A stretch of DNA of 64,000 bases from Siphonodentalium dalli (GCA_032622095.1 CP136062.1:202457959-202521958), one strand, 5' to 3'; shown: positions 11,275 through 22,204, counted from the first letter of the stretch. The notes: generated from the sequence alone by a model not told the origin. Program-made: numbers and translations.

Positions 11275-12580
11275 AATGTCGCTTTCGACCGATTTGACGG
11301 CATGGGTGGGTGGCCCGCCCCAAATACCACCTAGAAACACCCCGACCCCCCACCCATCACCCCCGGGGGTGCCACCCCGAGGGGGTGAAAATGGGGTATG
11401 GACCGTTCTCGAAAATGGTCCATACCCCATTTTCACCCCTCGGGGTGGCACCCCCGGGGGTGATGGGTGGGGGTCGGGGTGTTTCTAGACCGACCCCCCA
11501 CCCATCACCCCCGGGGGGTGCCACCCCGAGGGGGTGAAAATGGGGTATGGACCATTTTCGAGAAAGGTAAGGATTTCGACCGATTTGACGGCATGGGTGG
11601 GTGGCCCGCCCCAAATACCACCTAGAAACACCCCGACCCCCCACCCATCACCCCCCGGGGGGTGCCACCCCGAGGGGGTGAAAATGGGGTATGGGCCACC
11701 ACCCATGCCGTCAAATCGGTCGAAATCCTTACCGTTCTCGAAAATGGTCCATACCCCATTTTCACCCCCTCGGGGTGACACCCCCGGGGGTGATGGGTGG
11801 GGGTCGGGGTGTTTCTAGGTGTAATTTGGGGCGGGCCACCCACACATGCCGTCAAATCGGTCGAAATCCTTACCGTTCTCGAAAATGGTCCATACCCCAT
11901 TTTCACCCCCTCGGGGGTGACATCCCCCGGGGGTGATGGGTGGGGGGTCGGGGTGTTTCTAGGTGGTATTTGGGGCGGGCCACCCACCCATGCCGTCAAA
12001 TCGGTCGAAATCCTTACCGTACTCGAAAATGGTCCATACCCCATTTTCACCCCATCGGGGTGGCACCCCCGGGGGTGATGGGTGGGGGGTCGGGGTGTTT
12101 CTAGGTGGTATTTGGGGCGGGCCACCCACCCATGCCGTCAAATCGGTCGAAATCCTTACCGTACTCGAAAATGGTCCATACCCCATTTTCACCCCCTCGG
12201 GGTGGCACCCCTCGGGGGTGATGGGTGGGGGGTCGGTCTAGAAACACCCCGACCCCCACCCTTCACCCCCGCGGGTGCCACCCCGAGGGTTGAAACTGGG
12301 GTATGGACCATTTTCGAGAACGGTAAGGATTTCGACCGATTTGACGGCGGGTGTGGTTTATAAGTTTTGTGGTAATCTGCGACTAAACATATTCTTATCA
12401 AATTTAATGCCCCACAATCACTCACCCAAACGGCAGAAATTAATTGTCTTCACATCACACGATTTTCACCCCCTCGGGATGGCACCCCCGGGGGTGATGG
12501 GTGGGGGGTCGGGGTGTTTCTAGACTCCATTTTCGAGAACGGTAAGGATTTCGACCGATTTGACAGCATGGGTGGGTGAC
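11275..12580. repeat. GC-rich array of alternating palindromic units
   Basis: Units of about 70-150 bp built on 'accccgaccccccacccatc' and 'gggtgaaaatggggtatgg' alternate between plus orientation (about 11333, 11490, 11630, 12245) and minus orientation (about 11418, 11745, 11885, 12035, 12170, 12465). A spacer 'cgaccgatttgacggcatgg' joins them. Each adjacent opposite pair can form a long GC hairpin. The proline-rich and glycine-rich open frames on both strands are by-products of the repeat. A fragment occurs again at 12878-12945. Confidence 0.9.
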
Positions 12581-12842
12581 CCGCCCCAAATGGTGTGGTT
12601 TAAAGATTCAAAAATGGCGCCGTTCGAGGGAGGTTTGCACGAAAGTGGAGAGGTGCACCAGAATTGATATAAATATTTTAGCGCCGATTTCCACCAAATT
12701 GATACACATTCTTTTCCACGATACGAAGAATCTAATCGTGTGATGTGAAGACAATTAATTTCTGCCGTTTGGGTGAGTGATTGTGGGGCATTAAATTTGA
12801 TAAGAATATGTTTAGTCGCAGATTACCACAAAACTTATAAAT
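12356..12842. repeat. 107-bp inverted repeat inside the array
   Basis: Positions 12356-12462 are the reverse complement of 12733-12842 over about 107 bp with almost no differences. This shows that part of the module was copied in inverted orientation into the GC-rich array. Confidence 0.85.
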
Positions 12843-13360
12843 AATCGTCCCCATGCTACATGTATCAGGAGTCTAAATTTCGACCGATTTGACGGCATGG
12901 GTGGGTGGCCCGCCCCAAATACCACCTAGAAACACCCCGACCCCCTGGTTTAAATATGTCGTTCGAGTCAGGGGTGCACTGAAAGGGAGGGGCACCACAA
13001 TTCATAAAGTTATTGTTAGAGCCGATTTCAACCAAATTGATACGCATTCTTAGCCGTGATATGAGGAATCTAATGGTGTGGTTTAAAGATTCAAAAATAG
13101 CGCCGTTCGAGGGAGGGTTGCACGAAAGTGGAGAGGTGCACCAGAATTGATATAAATATTTTTAGCGCCGATTTCCACCAAATTGATACACATTCTTTTC
13201 CACGATACGAAGAATCTAATCGTGTGATGTGAAGACAATTAATTTCTGCCGTTTGGGTGAGTGATTGTGAGGCATTAAATTTGATAAGAATATGTTTAGT
13301 TGCAGATTACCACAAAACTTATAAATAATCGTCCCCATGCTACATGTATCAGGAGTCTAA
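12591..13360 (+). repeat. recent 483-bp-period tandem duplication
   Basis: About 286 bp starting 'tggtgtggtttaaagattc' at 12591 recurs at 13074 with only a handful of differences. The duplication is recent relative to the other modules. Confidence 0.9.
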
Positions 13361-13373
13361 TGGTGTGTCTTAA

Positions 13374-14090
13374 AGTGATGTGAAACACTCCGATAGGGTG
13401 ATCAAATAGAATCATAATCTTGCTCAAAGTAGTTATTTTTACGAATATTAAATCTGAACTGACAACACATACTGTCATTAGTATGTATTAACCCTTTACA
13501 CAACAAAACGGCCAAAACCGGCCAAATAAAGCTTCAACAGCCTAAAATATCTTCAGTCTGTCTCAATAGAACCATACAAATATGGATATCATTGGAACCG
13601 GCTCCTTGACCACATTGTGATAATTACAGTTATGCCCTGTGCCAATGCATTCTCTTATATATGCGAGTCGACCATAGGTCGCCTCGCATATATAAGAGAA
13701 TGCATTTTTTCTTACATTCTTTAACAATTTTATAATTTTGAATGTGTTAAGCCAATGCATTCTCTTATATATGCGAGGCGACCTATGGTCGACTCGCATA
13801 TATAAGAGAATGCATTGGTACAGGGCCGTTCTGTTGGGTAAAGGGTTAAGGAAATTAAGTGACTCTTGATGGCGAAATGGTTTTAGTTACTTTATCGCCG
13901 ATAGTTGCTTTCGGAATCGAGAATTAAATAATTACAATTGAGCGTAGTTCAGATGTTTTCTATGGAGTGTTACGGTCGATTTGCTTCAGATTGTCGGCCT
14001 TGTAGTAAAATGCTACATTCATCCAGTTCGCATAGTGCCCGCACACTAACTTAACAGTTTAACGCAAACGAACAAGTCCATAATATGCCT
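13374..14090. mobile_element. TTAA-flanked MITE, family C copy 1, carrying a nested family A MITE
   Basis: TTAA at 13370-13373 and 14091-14094 flank ends AGTGATGTGAA and TAATATGCCT. A family A MITE with its own TTAA lies at 13492-13845. Without that insert and one TTAA, the length is 359 bp, matching the other family C copies (350-367 bp). Confidence 0.85.
13492..13845. mobile_element. TTAA-flanked MITE, family A copy 3 (nested)
   Basis: TTAA at 13488-13491 and 13846-13849. The ends are CCCTTTACACAACA and TGTTGGGTAAAGGG. The core is partly deleted: the first hairpin (13641-13707) runs directly into the AT spacer, and the second is at 13752-13820. Confidence 0.92.
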
Positions 14091-14138
14091 TTAAAGTTGT
14101 CAAGAGTGGCATCATTCGAGTCAGGGGTGCACTGAAGG

Positions 14139-15254
14139 CAGAGACGTGGCCAGATGGTCTCCGTTGGGGTGGGGGGGGGGTGTTCACCTTGGGAAATTCC
14201 AACTGCACCCCTCCCCTTGAATCAGATTGGGACCAAACACAAGTTTTGCATAATTCCATTTGCACACCCTCCCCCCTTGCACCTCAGTGCTCTCAGGCCT
14301 AATATCGTATATATTCATAAACCATGGTTCTAAATTCCCGGTATGAAAACATTCAGATATTTTAACCTGAAAAATTGCATAAATCCTAACATCTAGTGGT
14401 CTAACTCCAGACAAATGCACACGGCTACGGGCAAGAGACCAGGACACACCGGGCTGACCATGGTTGTTCCGCCCGGTGTGAGAAAATTTTGAAAACTATA
14501 CAAAAAAATCGCAAATCCTATAGCATCTAGACTGGCCTCAACTGAAGTTTTCCTATAGTGTTGGAAATTTCAAACCTAATACTCCCCCTCAGGTTAGAAA
14601 ATTCTCCAACTGATGACCATTTCAGTCCACAAGTTTGACCAAATGTAGTAAAATATTGTTTTGTTAAACTAATTAGCAGTTTTGTATTGGCCACGGGAAC
14701 AATAACACACCGGGTCGACCATGGTTCGGCCCGGTGTGCGAAAATTTTGAAATTTGAAAAAGAAAATCGCAAAATCCTACCATCTAGACTAGCATCAAGC
14801 CTTCCTACAGTTGGAAATTTCAAACCTGACATCCCCACTTAGGTTGGAAAATTTCCAACTGATGACAATTCCAATGACAATGCTGACCAAATGTATGACA
14901 ATATTGTTTTCTTATATTAACTAGCAGTTTTTGACTGGCCACGGGGGAGGGACCAGGACACAAGCTTTCTAAGTGTTGGAAATTTCCAACCTGTCACCCC
15001 CGCCTAAGGTTGGAAAATTTCCAACTGATGACAATTTCATTCCAAAATTTTGACCAAAAATAGGAAAATATGCAAATATTGGTACAAAAACCATTAATCC
15101 CCCCCCCCCAATAAATTGCTGCAAGAACATTTTCAACCTATTGTTGGTGTGAAATTTCCAACTAATGTTTTTGGCAGGCATGAAATTTCAAACTGTTGAC
15201 CAAAGTTGGGGAGGGGGGTGAGACACCCCAATCCCCCCTGTCGCCACGTCTCTG
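14139..15254. mobile_element. non-autonomous hAT element, 1,116 bp, with 8-bp TSD
   Basis: The ends CAGAGACGTGGC and GCCACGTCTCTG are inverted repeats of hAT type (CAG..CTG). The 8-bp ACTGAAGG is duplicated exactly at 14131-14138 and 15255-15262. The interior is non-coding, with repeats of 'ttggaaatttccaac' and two GC-rich palindromes 'cacaccgggccgaccatgg' at about 14446 and 14708. A second copy in the opposite orientation is at 60539-61697. It sits inside a repeat module whose empty form can be read by joining the flanks. Confidence 0.95.
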
Positions 15255-15802
15255 ACTGAAGGGGAGAGGGGCACCACAAATGCATTTTGGATGAGAGAGA
15301 GAGGCGGCACTAACTTTTGATAATAATTTGTTTAGTCGCAGATTACCACCAAACTTATTCATAATCACCTCCATGCTATCAGAAGTATACTGCATATAGT
15401 GGCTTACAGCTGTGGCGCACGGAAGGGGGAGGCGCACCAACATTTATATACATATTTTTTAGCATCGATTTCCATCAAATTGAGACACATTCTTCCCCAT
15501 GATACGAGGAATCCAATGGCGTGTTTAAAGATGCCAAACATGGCGCCGCTCAATTCAGGGGTGCACGGAAGGGGAATTGGGAACTAAAATTTATAAACAT
15601 ATTTGTAGCGCCGATTTCCACCAAATTGATACAAATTCTCCTCATATACACTGGCCGTGATACGAGGAATCTAATACGCCAAATGTATTCCGTTTGGGTG
15701 AGAGATGGGGGCACTAAATGTGACATCAATTGGTTTAGTCGACGATTTCCACCAATGTTTTATATAGTCCTCTTCAGACTATTTTCGAATGTCTGTGTTC
15801 TA

Positions 15803-15902
15803 TAAAACTTCACGGGGACCATCTAGATATCACCAAAGGTGTCTAACAGGGGTAACTATTTGCGAGGAAGATAAGGATGCGGGTTAAATTTTTCTAAAGT
15901 GA
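15803..15902 (+). repeat. direct repeat flanking the module array, right copy
   Basis: Second copy of the 95-100 bp sequence at 10918-11012 with moderate divergence. Confidence 0.75.
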
Positions 15903-16135
15903 CGCTGTTAGTGTCGGTGGCAGAATAAGGGAAGGGTAGCAAAAAATATTTTTGTCGCCAATTTCCACCAAAATTATTCTCCATGCTATGACGCCGTGCG
16001 AGTCAGGGGTGCACGGAGGCGGAGAGGGGAACCAAAATGTATTATAATAACATACTCTTAGCATCGATTTTCATCAACATGATACCAGGAAACTAATTGT
16101 ATAAAGATGCCCATTGATGTCGTTTGGGGTGAGAG

Positions 16136-16831
16136 AAATAAAACACAGCAGCACACGACTTTTCAGGATCCCCCAACACCCGCATCTGACAAGGGTACAT
16201 CTGCAAGTTACATGGGGTTTCTTTCATTTTATTAGAACAGACTCATAGCTTAACATACACAACGTAAAATTTGTGTCGGACACATGTAGCTGATATATAG
16301 CAACATTTATTTTAAAATGAGAATAATTAGCCAGAATAGCACCATGAACAGAGGAGCACCTGGACATTTCTTTAAAACGTCTGTATCGTCATGGAGATAT
16401 GATAACCAGATGACCTCAGTAACTTAGTCTAACTCACTAGATCGATGTATACATCTCTATGTAAAACCCAATTGTCGTCTTCTATTTTTGTGAACTACTG
16501 TATTCATGATGTTCATGTTAGGATCCCAATACAAAATATTAATAAATAAAAAACGCCAATTAGCCACATCGACTGTACGGTTGCAACAAAATTATAACGT
16601 GCAGAACTTTGTAAATAAATAGTCTTTATTGGTGGGACGAATTAATCGCGATAAACAAACTGACAATTACCCCGACAGGATGGGCTATCGCTACTTATAA
16701 CCCATGTATAAGAATGACGTTTTGTGATGCCATTTGGATATACAATTATATGAGAATACGTGTAACACTTTTAGCAAGAGTATTTTCTATCCCCACCAAT
16801 TATCTGCAGCAAAGTGTTCCACATCACTTGG
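16136..16831. other. unassigned DNA, possible Helitron body
   Basis: AT-rich, no coding signal. If the CTAG end at 16856 is a real Helitron 3' terminus, this stretch would be its non-autonomous body; the 5' end was not identified. Confidence 0.3.
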
Positions 16832-16856
16832 GCAACGTCGGGTAACCCTGCTAGTT
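16832..16856 (+). repeat. Helitron-like 3' terminus
   Basis: 'gggcaacgtcgggtaaccc' followed by TGCTAG and then T. Helitrons end in a short hairpin followed by CTRR and insert before T, which fits. It is only a terminal signature; no Rep/helicase gene is present. Confidence 0.45.
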
Positions 16857-16879
16857 AATCTATAACGGTATAACCATCG

Positions 16880-17250
16880 AACTTGGTCTAAATGAAACTA
16901 ACAGGCCTAGTCCTATATCACGTGGAAATTATTCGGAAGTTGTGAAGTAGTCAATTTTAGTTGGTTGGTCAATTGCCGATTCCGCGCTTATAAAATCACC
17001 ACACAGATGCTAACCGGAAGTCATGTGATAAAATTGAAAAATTCCAATACTCATTCTCCGATCTTGCCTGACCATATATAGGAACAATGACGTCATTCAC
17101 GTCAACCACCGGAGAGTGAGTATGGACTTTTTATCACAATCATGACTTCCGGTTAGCAGCTGTGTGGGAATTTTTTAAGCGGACCAACCATGAATTCCCA
17201 CGTGATTTAAGCTTAGGCATATTAGTTTCATTTAGACAAATTTCGTTACA
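16880..17250. mobile_element. foldback element with ~170-bp arms
   Basis: 'ctaaatgaaactaacaggcc' through 'ctaaccggaagtcatgtgat' at 16890-17075 is the reverse complement of 17115-17245. The central loop is about 40 bp and includes TGACGTCA-like sequence. No coding capacity; probably a hairpin MITE. It immediately precedes arm B. Confidence 0.75.
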
Positions 17251-17260
17251 TTACACGTAC

Positions 17261-18350
17261 GTCCAGACATGATTACACAAGTTTGTCACGTGGTCTCCAC
17301 CGGGCCACTGTATATTGTGTTACATATTATTCTGAGCGTTATTTCTCCAATATAATTAAGCACATTTGAGGCAGGTATAACAATGATGACTATCCATGTG
17401 TCATACGTGATCGCCGAGATGCAAGATCATACATGTAATACGAAATGTTTGCTGAAAACATCAAAGGTCAAACTGAGTACACAAACACCTTGTTGTAAAT
17501 CAGAGTACACAACGCACCAAAACGTGACAATGATCCCTTTAGCGTTATGACTAATGGTTCTACGCTTAAGTATCATCCAATGAGTATTGTAATATTGAAT
17601 CATAGTTAATTGCTACACTGCGTGTCGCGTGCATGCGATAATTTGACTTTCACTACATGCGAACTACCTTACGCACCAGGGGGGGGGGGGGGTTGGAATT
17701 TTTTTTCAGACACGTATGGCATTTTTTTCCCTTTCGATCATTTTTTGTACCCACCCACCCCCACCGCCAAATTGTTTTCCGTTTTCGGCAGTTTTTTCCG
17801 ACCATTTGTTTACACCCACCCCCTCTTTTAACACTAAAACAGAGATTTGCGGGGGGAATTTATGTGCATACTATTGATCATGGATGTTAACATGGACATG
17901 TAAATAGGAATGAGTCATTTTGAGATCATTCGGCCAAAACAACATGGCTGCCAGCGGCCATCTTGGATTTCAAAATTTGCAACAAAATACAACACGATAA
18001 CTGCCTGCAGTCAGTTTACCAGTTAGAATTACATTATTTCTCTCATTCAAATTGGTTTTGAAGCCCAACTCATTGCCAAAACACTAAAAAAACAAGCAGG
18101 AAATTTATTTTTAGTTGCGGAAAAAATAGCTTGTTGGCTTTGACCACCCACCCACCCCGGCATACGTGCCGGAAATCCCCCCCCCCCCCATATACGCACA
18201 GGCATAAAACCCTCGACGTATGCGTCGCAAGCTATGGTTATTTGAGGAGGTTATAAGTCAGTCACCTGTCCTCTTTCAAACAAGAGGAGAGGTGGCTATA
18301 AACATGTTCAAACCTTATTTGTATTTTGACGACACGGCATTCGGATACCA
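17261..18350 (-). repeat. long inverted-repeat arm B
   Basis: Reverse complement of arm A (10196-10881). Its outer part (18193-18650) is also the reverse complement of arm C (22205-22720). An insertion of about 512 bp (17681-18192) splits it. Confidence 0.8.
17681..18192. mobile_element. insertion in arm B with polyG/polyC ends
   Basis: Absent from arms A and C, where the empty site is continuous. Flanking sequences 'ttacgcaccagg' (17669-17680) and 'tacgcacagg' (18193-18202) look like a diverged duplication of 8-10 bp. The ends carry G13 and C13 runs followed by inverted words around CACGTATG. Inside is a fragment 'cagcggccatcttggattt' of the repeat family at 56.5-58.4 kb. The superfamily is unclear. 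Confidence 0.6.
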
Positions 18351-18899
18351 TCTTTAGTCTCGTATTTAGTCTAACTTCTGTGTAAACACGTTGAACGCAG
18401 AACTTTGATAAATGTTAATGGCTTATGATAGTCTTTCTTAGGCATTTGATCGTCTCTACATATGTATTTAATGTATTTTTAAACCTACTATGTATTTTTA
18501 TTCTAAGTTGATTACATATATACTAGTAGTAACCAACACAGAAGCTCCACAGCCCAGTCTTAGGATTAAAGAAGTAGTTTTTAAAAAGACCACGTTGATG
18601 GAGACCCATAATAGTAACAACGCGCACGGCCGCAGGCCGTGTATTGGTTTCTATCAGTGTTCGCCCTGGCCATAAATTCTTTGTAGCCATTTTTTTAGCC
18701 ACTTGTGCAATATTTTTAGCCACTTTTGAAAAAGTTTAGCCACATACTGTGTGATAAATTAACACAAGGTGTAATACGATATACTCATTTATTTACTCAA
18801 AGTTATCAGCACTTATAAGTCATAACAATATACAACATCAACAAACTAACTGTAACGTTCAAAATTCAAACATCGTTGAAAATCCTACGCGATTTCACA

Positions 18900-19545
18900 T
18901 CCATCCACTTTTTGAACGCACTTTTTGAACGCAAGTTCGAAATCAAACTGATCAATTGGAGGCCCTTAAAATTTCCATGAGAATGTTCAAATATGCCGCA
19001 GACAGTCTATTTCGTTGCTTCGTTTTTATAAAATTCTGGGTAGAAAACGTTCGTTCGTAATCTACAGTTGACACTGGTACACAATATATACAGAATTGCC
19101 CTAAAAATTACTAAACAAACTATCGGAAAGAGTTCCTTATTTCTGATCGCATACTGAACATAATTGTCTATATCGTCCATGTCATTTTTGATCCTACACA
19201 CTTCACAATTTCAGTGTTCAATTCTACCTCATTAATGTCATCATCGAGGCATCGTTTCACTTAATCCACCAATCGCTTGGAATGCCTTATGATAACTTGC
19301 TTATCTCTATATAACGGCTCAAACAGTTTGGTCAAACTGGAGAGGATCTCCGAGTCCTCATCATCAGCGAATCTACTCTTCAAACATCCTCCAAGCTGAC
19401 ACTGCATCTTGCCTAAATTTAGGTGCATCTGTAATGTCATGTCCGCGAGTCTCATTGTCCCATTCAACACTGTCCACTGCATTAACGTCAATGAAATGTG
19501 AGAAGCTATTGAATTGAGAGTATATATGACTTCACTCTTTTGCAA
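18900..19545 (-). pseudogene. hAT transposase remnant (C-terminal part)
   Basis: In the family, the protein cuts and rejoins transposon ends as an oligomer. Two pieces are visible here: 94 open codons at 19545-19261, and the dimerisation block at about 19090-18970 in a shifted frame with intervening stops. The order and strand agree with one ancestral gene reading toward the left end of the element. The catalytic RNase H-like N-terminal half was not recognised. The family assignment rests on the S-x4-ERxFS and KxRNRL motifs, which I consider reliable. Confidence 0.8.
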
Positions 19546-19742
19546 TCAGTTTAAAACACCGTAAAATAAAGCCCTTTTTTTACACAAGAAGACATTTCAT
19601 AAACCTAGGTTTACTCAATTGTGATAGCGTCTAAAGAATCGTCGAGTCCACCTCTAAACGATCATTACGCCCTCGGGTGTATACTAATTTACAAATTCTA
19701 GATACCTATGGTTCGCTGGGAATTTTATTTATAGATTATGGG

Positions 19743-19837
19743 GGTTTTTGGGACGCATTAAAAGTTGTAGTGCGACACCGAGTCCGGTTGTTTTGGGACG
19801 CATTAAAAGTTGTAGTGCGACCCCGAGTCCGGTAAAA
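19743..19837 (+). repeat. 44-bp tandem duplication
   Basis: 'ttttgggacgcattaaaagt' through 'cgagtccggt' occurs twice head to tail with one difference. Confidence 0.9.
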
Positions 19838-19918
19838 GGTGTATGTTATGTTATTTTGGTTTGTGATATAAGCTATGCCAATTACATATAGAAGAAATGA
19901 AAAAGATACTTTGTAAAA

Positions 19919-20150
19919 TGCGTATATGTCAATTGATACGTATTTTAAAGAGTGTAGTCGGAGACAGCCGAGTCAGACACCGGTTCGATAATTAGGTGCT
20001 GATCCGTGTGACAATTTGGAGTAGGTCTCCTATTTGCGGAGGTCCATTTGCGAAGCTCCCCGAATTCGCGGAGATCCCCTAAAACGATCGAAATAGATTT
20101 ACTTTAATGAGGGAACGGGTGCGTATATGTCAATTGATACGTATTTTAAA
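19919..20150 (+). repeat. 31-nt identical direct repeats 171 bp apart
   Basis: The 31-nt word starting 'tgcgtatatgtcaattgat' is found at 19919-19949 and again at 20120-20150 without change. The 170 bp between are GC-richer and contain 'ggagacagccgagtcagaca', similar to 47438-47475. Confidence 0.9.
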
Positions 20151-20164
20151 CAAATAACGACACG

Positions 20165-20805
20165 ATCATCATAAATAGTGGTTTGTTCTATCAATTATAT
20201 CATCACCACCATCATAATCATCATCATAATACGGAACAAGTCTTGCGAATTTTCGTCCCAATAACATTATTTGCAATGTTTGTTTACATGTATCGTCATT
20301 CGATATTTTCTTGTGAGTCACTTGAACATATTGCTTGTCGTCGAACTCGTATTTTATATAATAGAAGAATGAGTCTATGTATATTTTGAATTGATCAAGT
20401 GTTGGAGCCTCAACAGCGAAATCTTGCAGAGAGTTCCAGCTATTTACCACCCTTTGTGTGAAGAAATGTTTTTCTATGTCCTTGTTAACAGTGCGCATCT
20501 GTAGCTTTTTATTATGTCCTCTTGTTCTTCCTGGTGAATTTATTTCTAATATATAGGTCACAGGCATTGATATTGTAATGACCTTTCACAGTTTATATAC
20601 CTCGATTAATTTCTCCTCTAAATCTTCGATATTTTAATGACATCAGATTGAGTCTTATCATTCGGTCTCGGTAGCATAGAGCTTTGATTTGACGAACTAG
20701 TTTCGTTGCTTTTCTTTGTATTTTCTCTAACACAATGCTTTGATATCTGTGATGTGGGCTCCATTCAGAGTTACAGTATTCGATGATAGGTCTGACCATG
20801 CTTAT
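20165..20805 (-). mobile_element. 5'-truncated LINE fragment (RT C-terminus)
   Basis: Two minus-strand open stretches carry the C-terminal part of a non-LTR reverse transcriptase. At 20799-20593 it reads VRPIIEYCNSEWSPHH then RKATKLVRQIKAL, and at 20567-20300 it reads RTRGHNKKLQMRTVNKDI then FFTQRVVNSWNSLQDF. The pattern 'YCN..WSPH' and 'FF.QRVVNSWN' is typical of CR1/Jockey-like LINEs. The two stretches are in different frames, so the copy is broken. A CAT-rich 3' tail lies at 20195-20235. No catalytic motif is present because the copy is 5'-truncated. It was inserted into the hAT element. Confidence 0.85.
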
Positions 20806-21194
20806 GTAGAGCGATCGGAAAGGTCTATGTCCAAGTTCGTGAAAGTTCTATTGTCTATGCCGATGATTTGAGAAGCTTTATTGTTATAGGATATTGTAGG
20901 AAGGCTAATCTGGCCGTGTCACATCGATCTATAGCGATGGGATATCTCGCAAGACAACACATTTCGGGTTTTCGTGGGGTGTGATTCGCTGGATGTCTGA
21001 TAGTTGTAGTATATAAATATTATGACCGCGTTGATTGATTGCTTTCGATGTGTAGGTATAAACAATGGCTAGGTCACTCTTGAAGATTTTATGGCGGGAA
21101 CACAATGGCTCCGATTTTTGATCCGCATTTAGAGGCTTTCTGGTGTGGTGAATGAGAAACCTGCAGTAATAAGCCGTAGTTTTTTTGTAATAAT

Positions 21195-21325
21195 TTGAAG
21201 GATTGTTGTTTTAACGGAATTCATGTAACCTATATATTGTATATTATAATTTATATTTATGCCTAATAATATGATCTTGAGGGCGTTACCATTTCTGATT
21301 ATGGTTTTCTTGTTAATTAGTTGCC
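21195..21325. repeat. dispersed repeat shared with 47480-47620
   Basis: Both regions share 'gttttaacgga', a run of 'tatattgtatattataat' type and 'gcgttaccatttctga'. This is a moderate match of unknown type. Confidence 0.5.
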
Positions 21326-21484
21326 TAGTAAAGCTAATCGACCACATCCGTAATATAGGCCTCGTCAGCTCTCGCGAATAACGTGAAGTAGTCTTGTGTT
21401 AAGCCGGTTAATTTATTTTGTTTACAATAAATTGTCGTTCAGTCCGCGGTCGACACGAACAATGTCTGTAGCCATAATTTTAGC

Positions 21485-22090
21485 CACCAGCTTATTTATT
21501 TCGAAGTGGCTAAAGAACGGTATACCGCTCTTTACTACTGAGGGCTAAAGAACGGTATACAGCTCTTTAGTGATGAGGGCTAAAGAGCGGTACGGATTAT
21601 AACGTTACACGCAATACGCAAAATATCTTGGCAACGCACGTGCCGCTCATCCAACATGGACAGCTCTTTAGCACTGGTGGCTAAAGAACGGCACACCACT
21701 CTTTAGCGATGAGAGCTAAAGAGCGATACGGATTATAACGTTATGTGTTGGCGCAATGCGCAAAATATCTTGGCAACGCACGTGCCGCTCATCCAACCTG
21801 GACCGCTCTTTAGCACCGAGGGCTAAAGAGCAGTAGGCCTATACCGCTCTTTAGCACCAAACGCTAAAGAGTGGTATACCGTTCATTAGCGTATCAGGCC
21901 CATATAGCTAAAGCGTGGTATACCGCTCTTTAGCGTTTGTCACTAAAGAGCAGTATACCGTTCTTTAGCACCAAACGCTAAAGAGCGGTATACCGTTAAT
22001 TAGCGTATCAGGCCCATATAGCTAAAGCGTGGTATACCGCTCTTTAGCGTTTGGTACTAAAGAGCGGTATACCGTTCTTTAGCCACGGCC
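21485..22090. repeat. palindromic satellite on CTAAAGAGCGGTATACCG
   Basis: About 20 degenerate half-units of TAAAGAGCGGTATAC, arranged as palindromes GCTAAAGAGCGGTATACC / GGTATACCGCTCTTTAG. Within it a unit of about 150 bp ('acggattataacgtta' to 'ctcatccaac') is repeated at 21592 and 21730, and another ('gcgtatcaggcccatatag') at 21888 and 22002. It lies next to the right end of the hAT element, where subterminal repeats are expected. Confidence 0.9.
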
Positions 22091-22204
22091 TATTTATTTT
22101 AGCCACTTTGTATTTTCTTTTCGCAATATGCTACAATGGCTAACGGCAAGGCGAACACTGTTGTCTATACGTTACGGACATGACGGTGAATGACGGTAAC
22201 ATAT

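Larger units (their letters stand above)
11040..16135 (+). repeat. dispersed array of ~150-bp 'gcgccgatttccaccaaattgat' modules
   Basis: Repeated modules carry the words 'tggtgtggtttaaag', 'tcaggggtgcac', 'gcgccgatttccaccaaatt' and 'gattaccacaaaactt'. Copies are at 11100-11235, 12591-12876, 12945-13365, 15260-15660 and 15955-16100. Other elements (GC-rich palindromes, TTAA MITEs, a hAT copy) interrupt the array. Another group of modules is at 59995-60480. No protein is encoded. Confidence 0.8.
18655..22160 (-). mobile_element. decayed hAT transposon, 3.5 kb
   Basis: The ends CAGTGTTCGCC and GGCGAACACTG are inverted repeats of hAT type, flanked by GTTTCTAT and TTGTCTAT (6 of 8 matching). Several 'tagccact' words near both ends are probable subterminal transposase sites. 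On the minus strand, about 19090-18970 reads VPVSTVDYERTFST then KTKQRNRLSAAYLNILM, the conserved C-terminal dimerisation region of hAT transposases. An open stretch at 19261-19545 (LFEPLYRDKQVIIRHS) lies just before it in the protein. The rest of the transposase is not readable and the region between is broken by stops, so the element is inactive. It later received a LINE fragment and contains a palindromic satellite. It sits in the loop between arms B and C. Confidence 0.85.

Noticed and set aside
11111-12523. Proline/glycine-rich proteins on both strands
   Set aside because: Open frames on both strands and several frames follow from the GC-rich palindromic units; no start context or splice sites.
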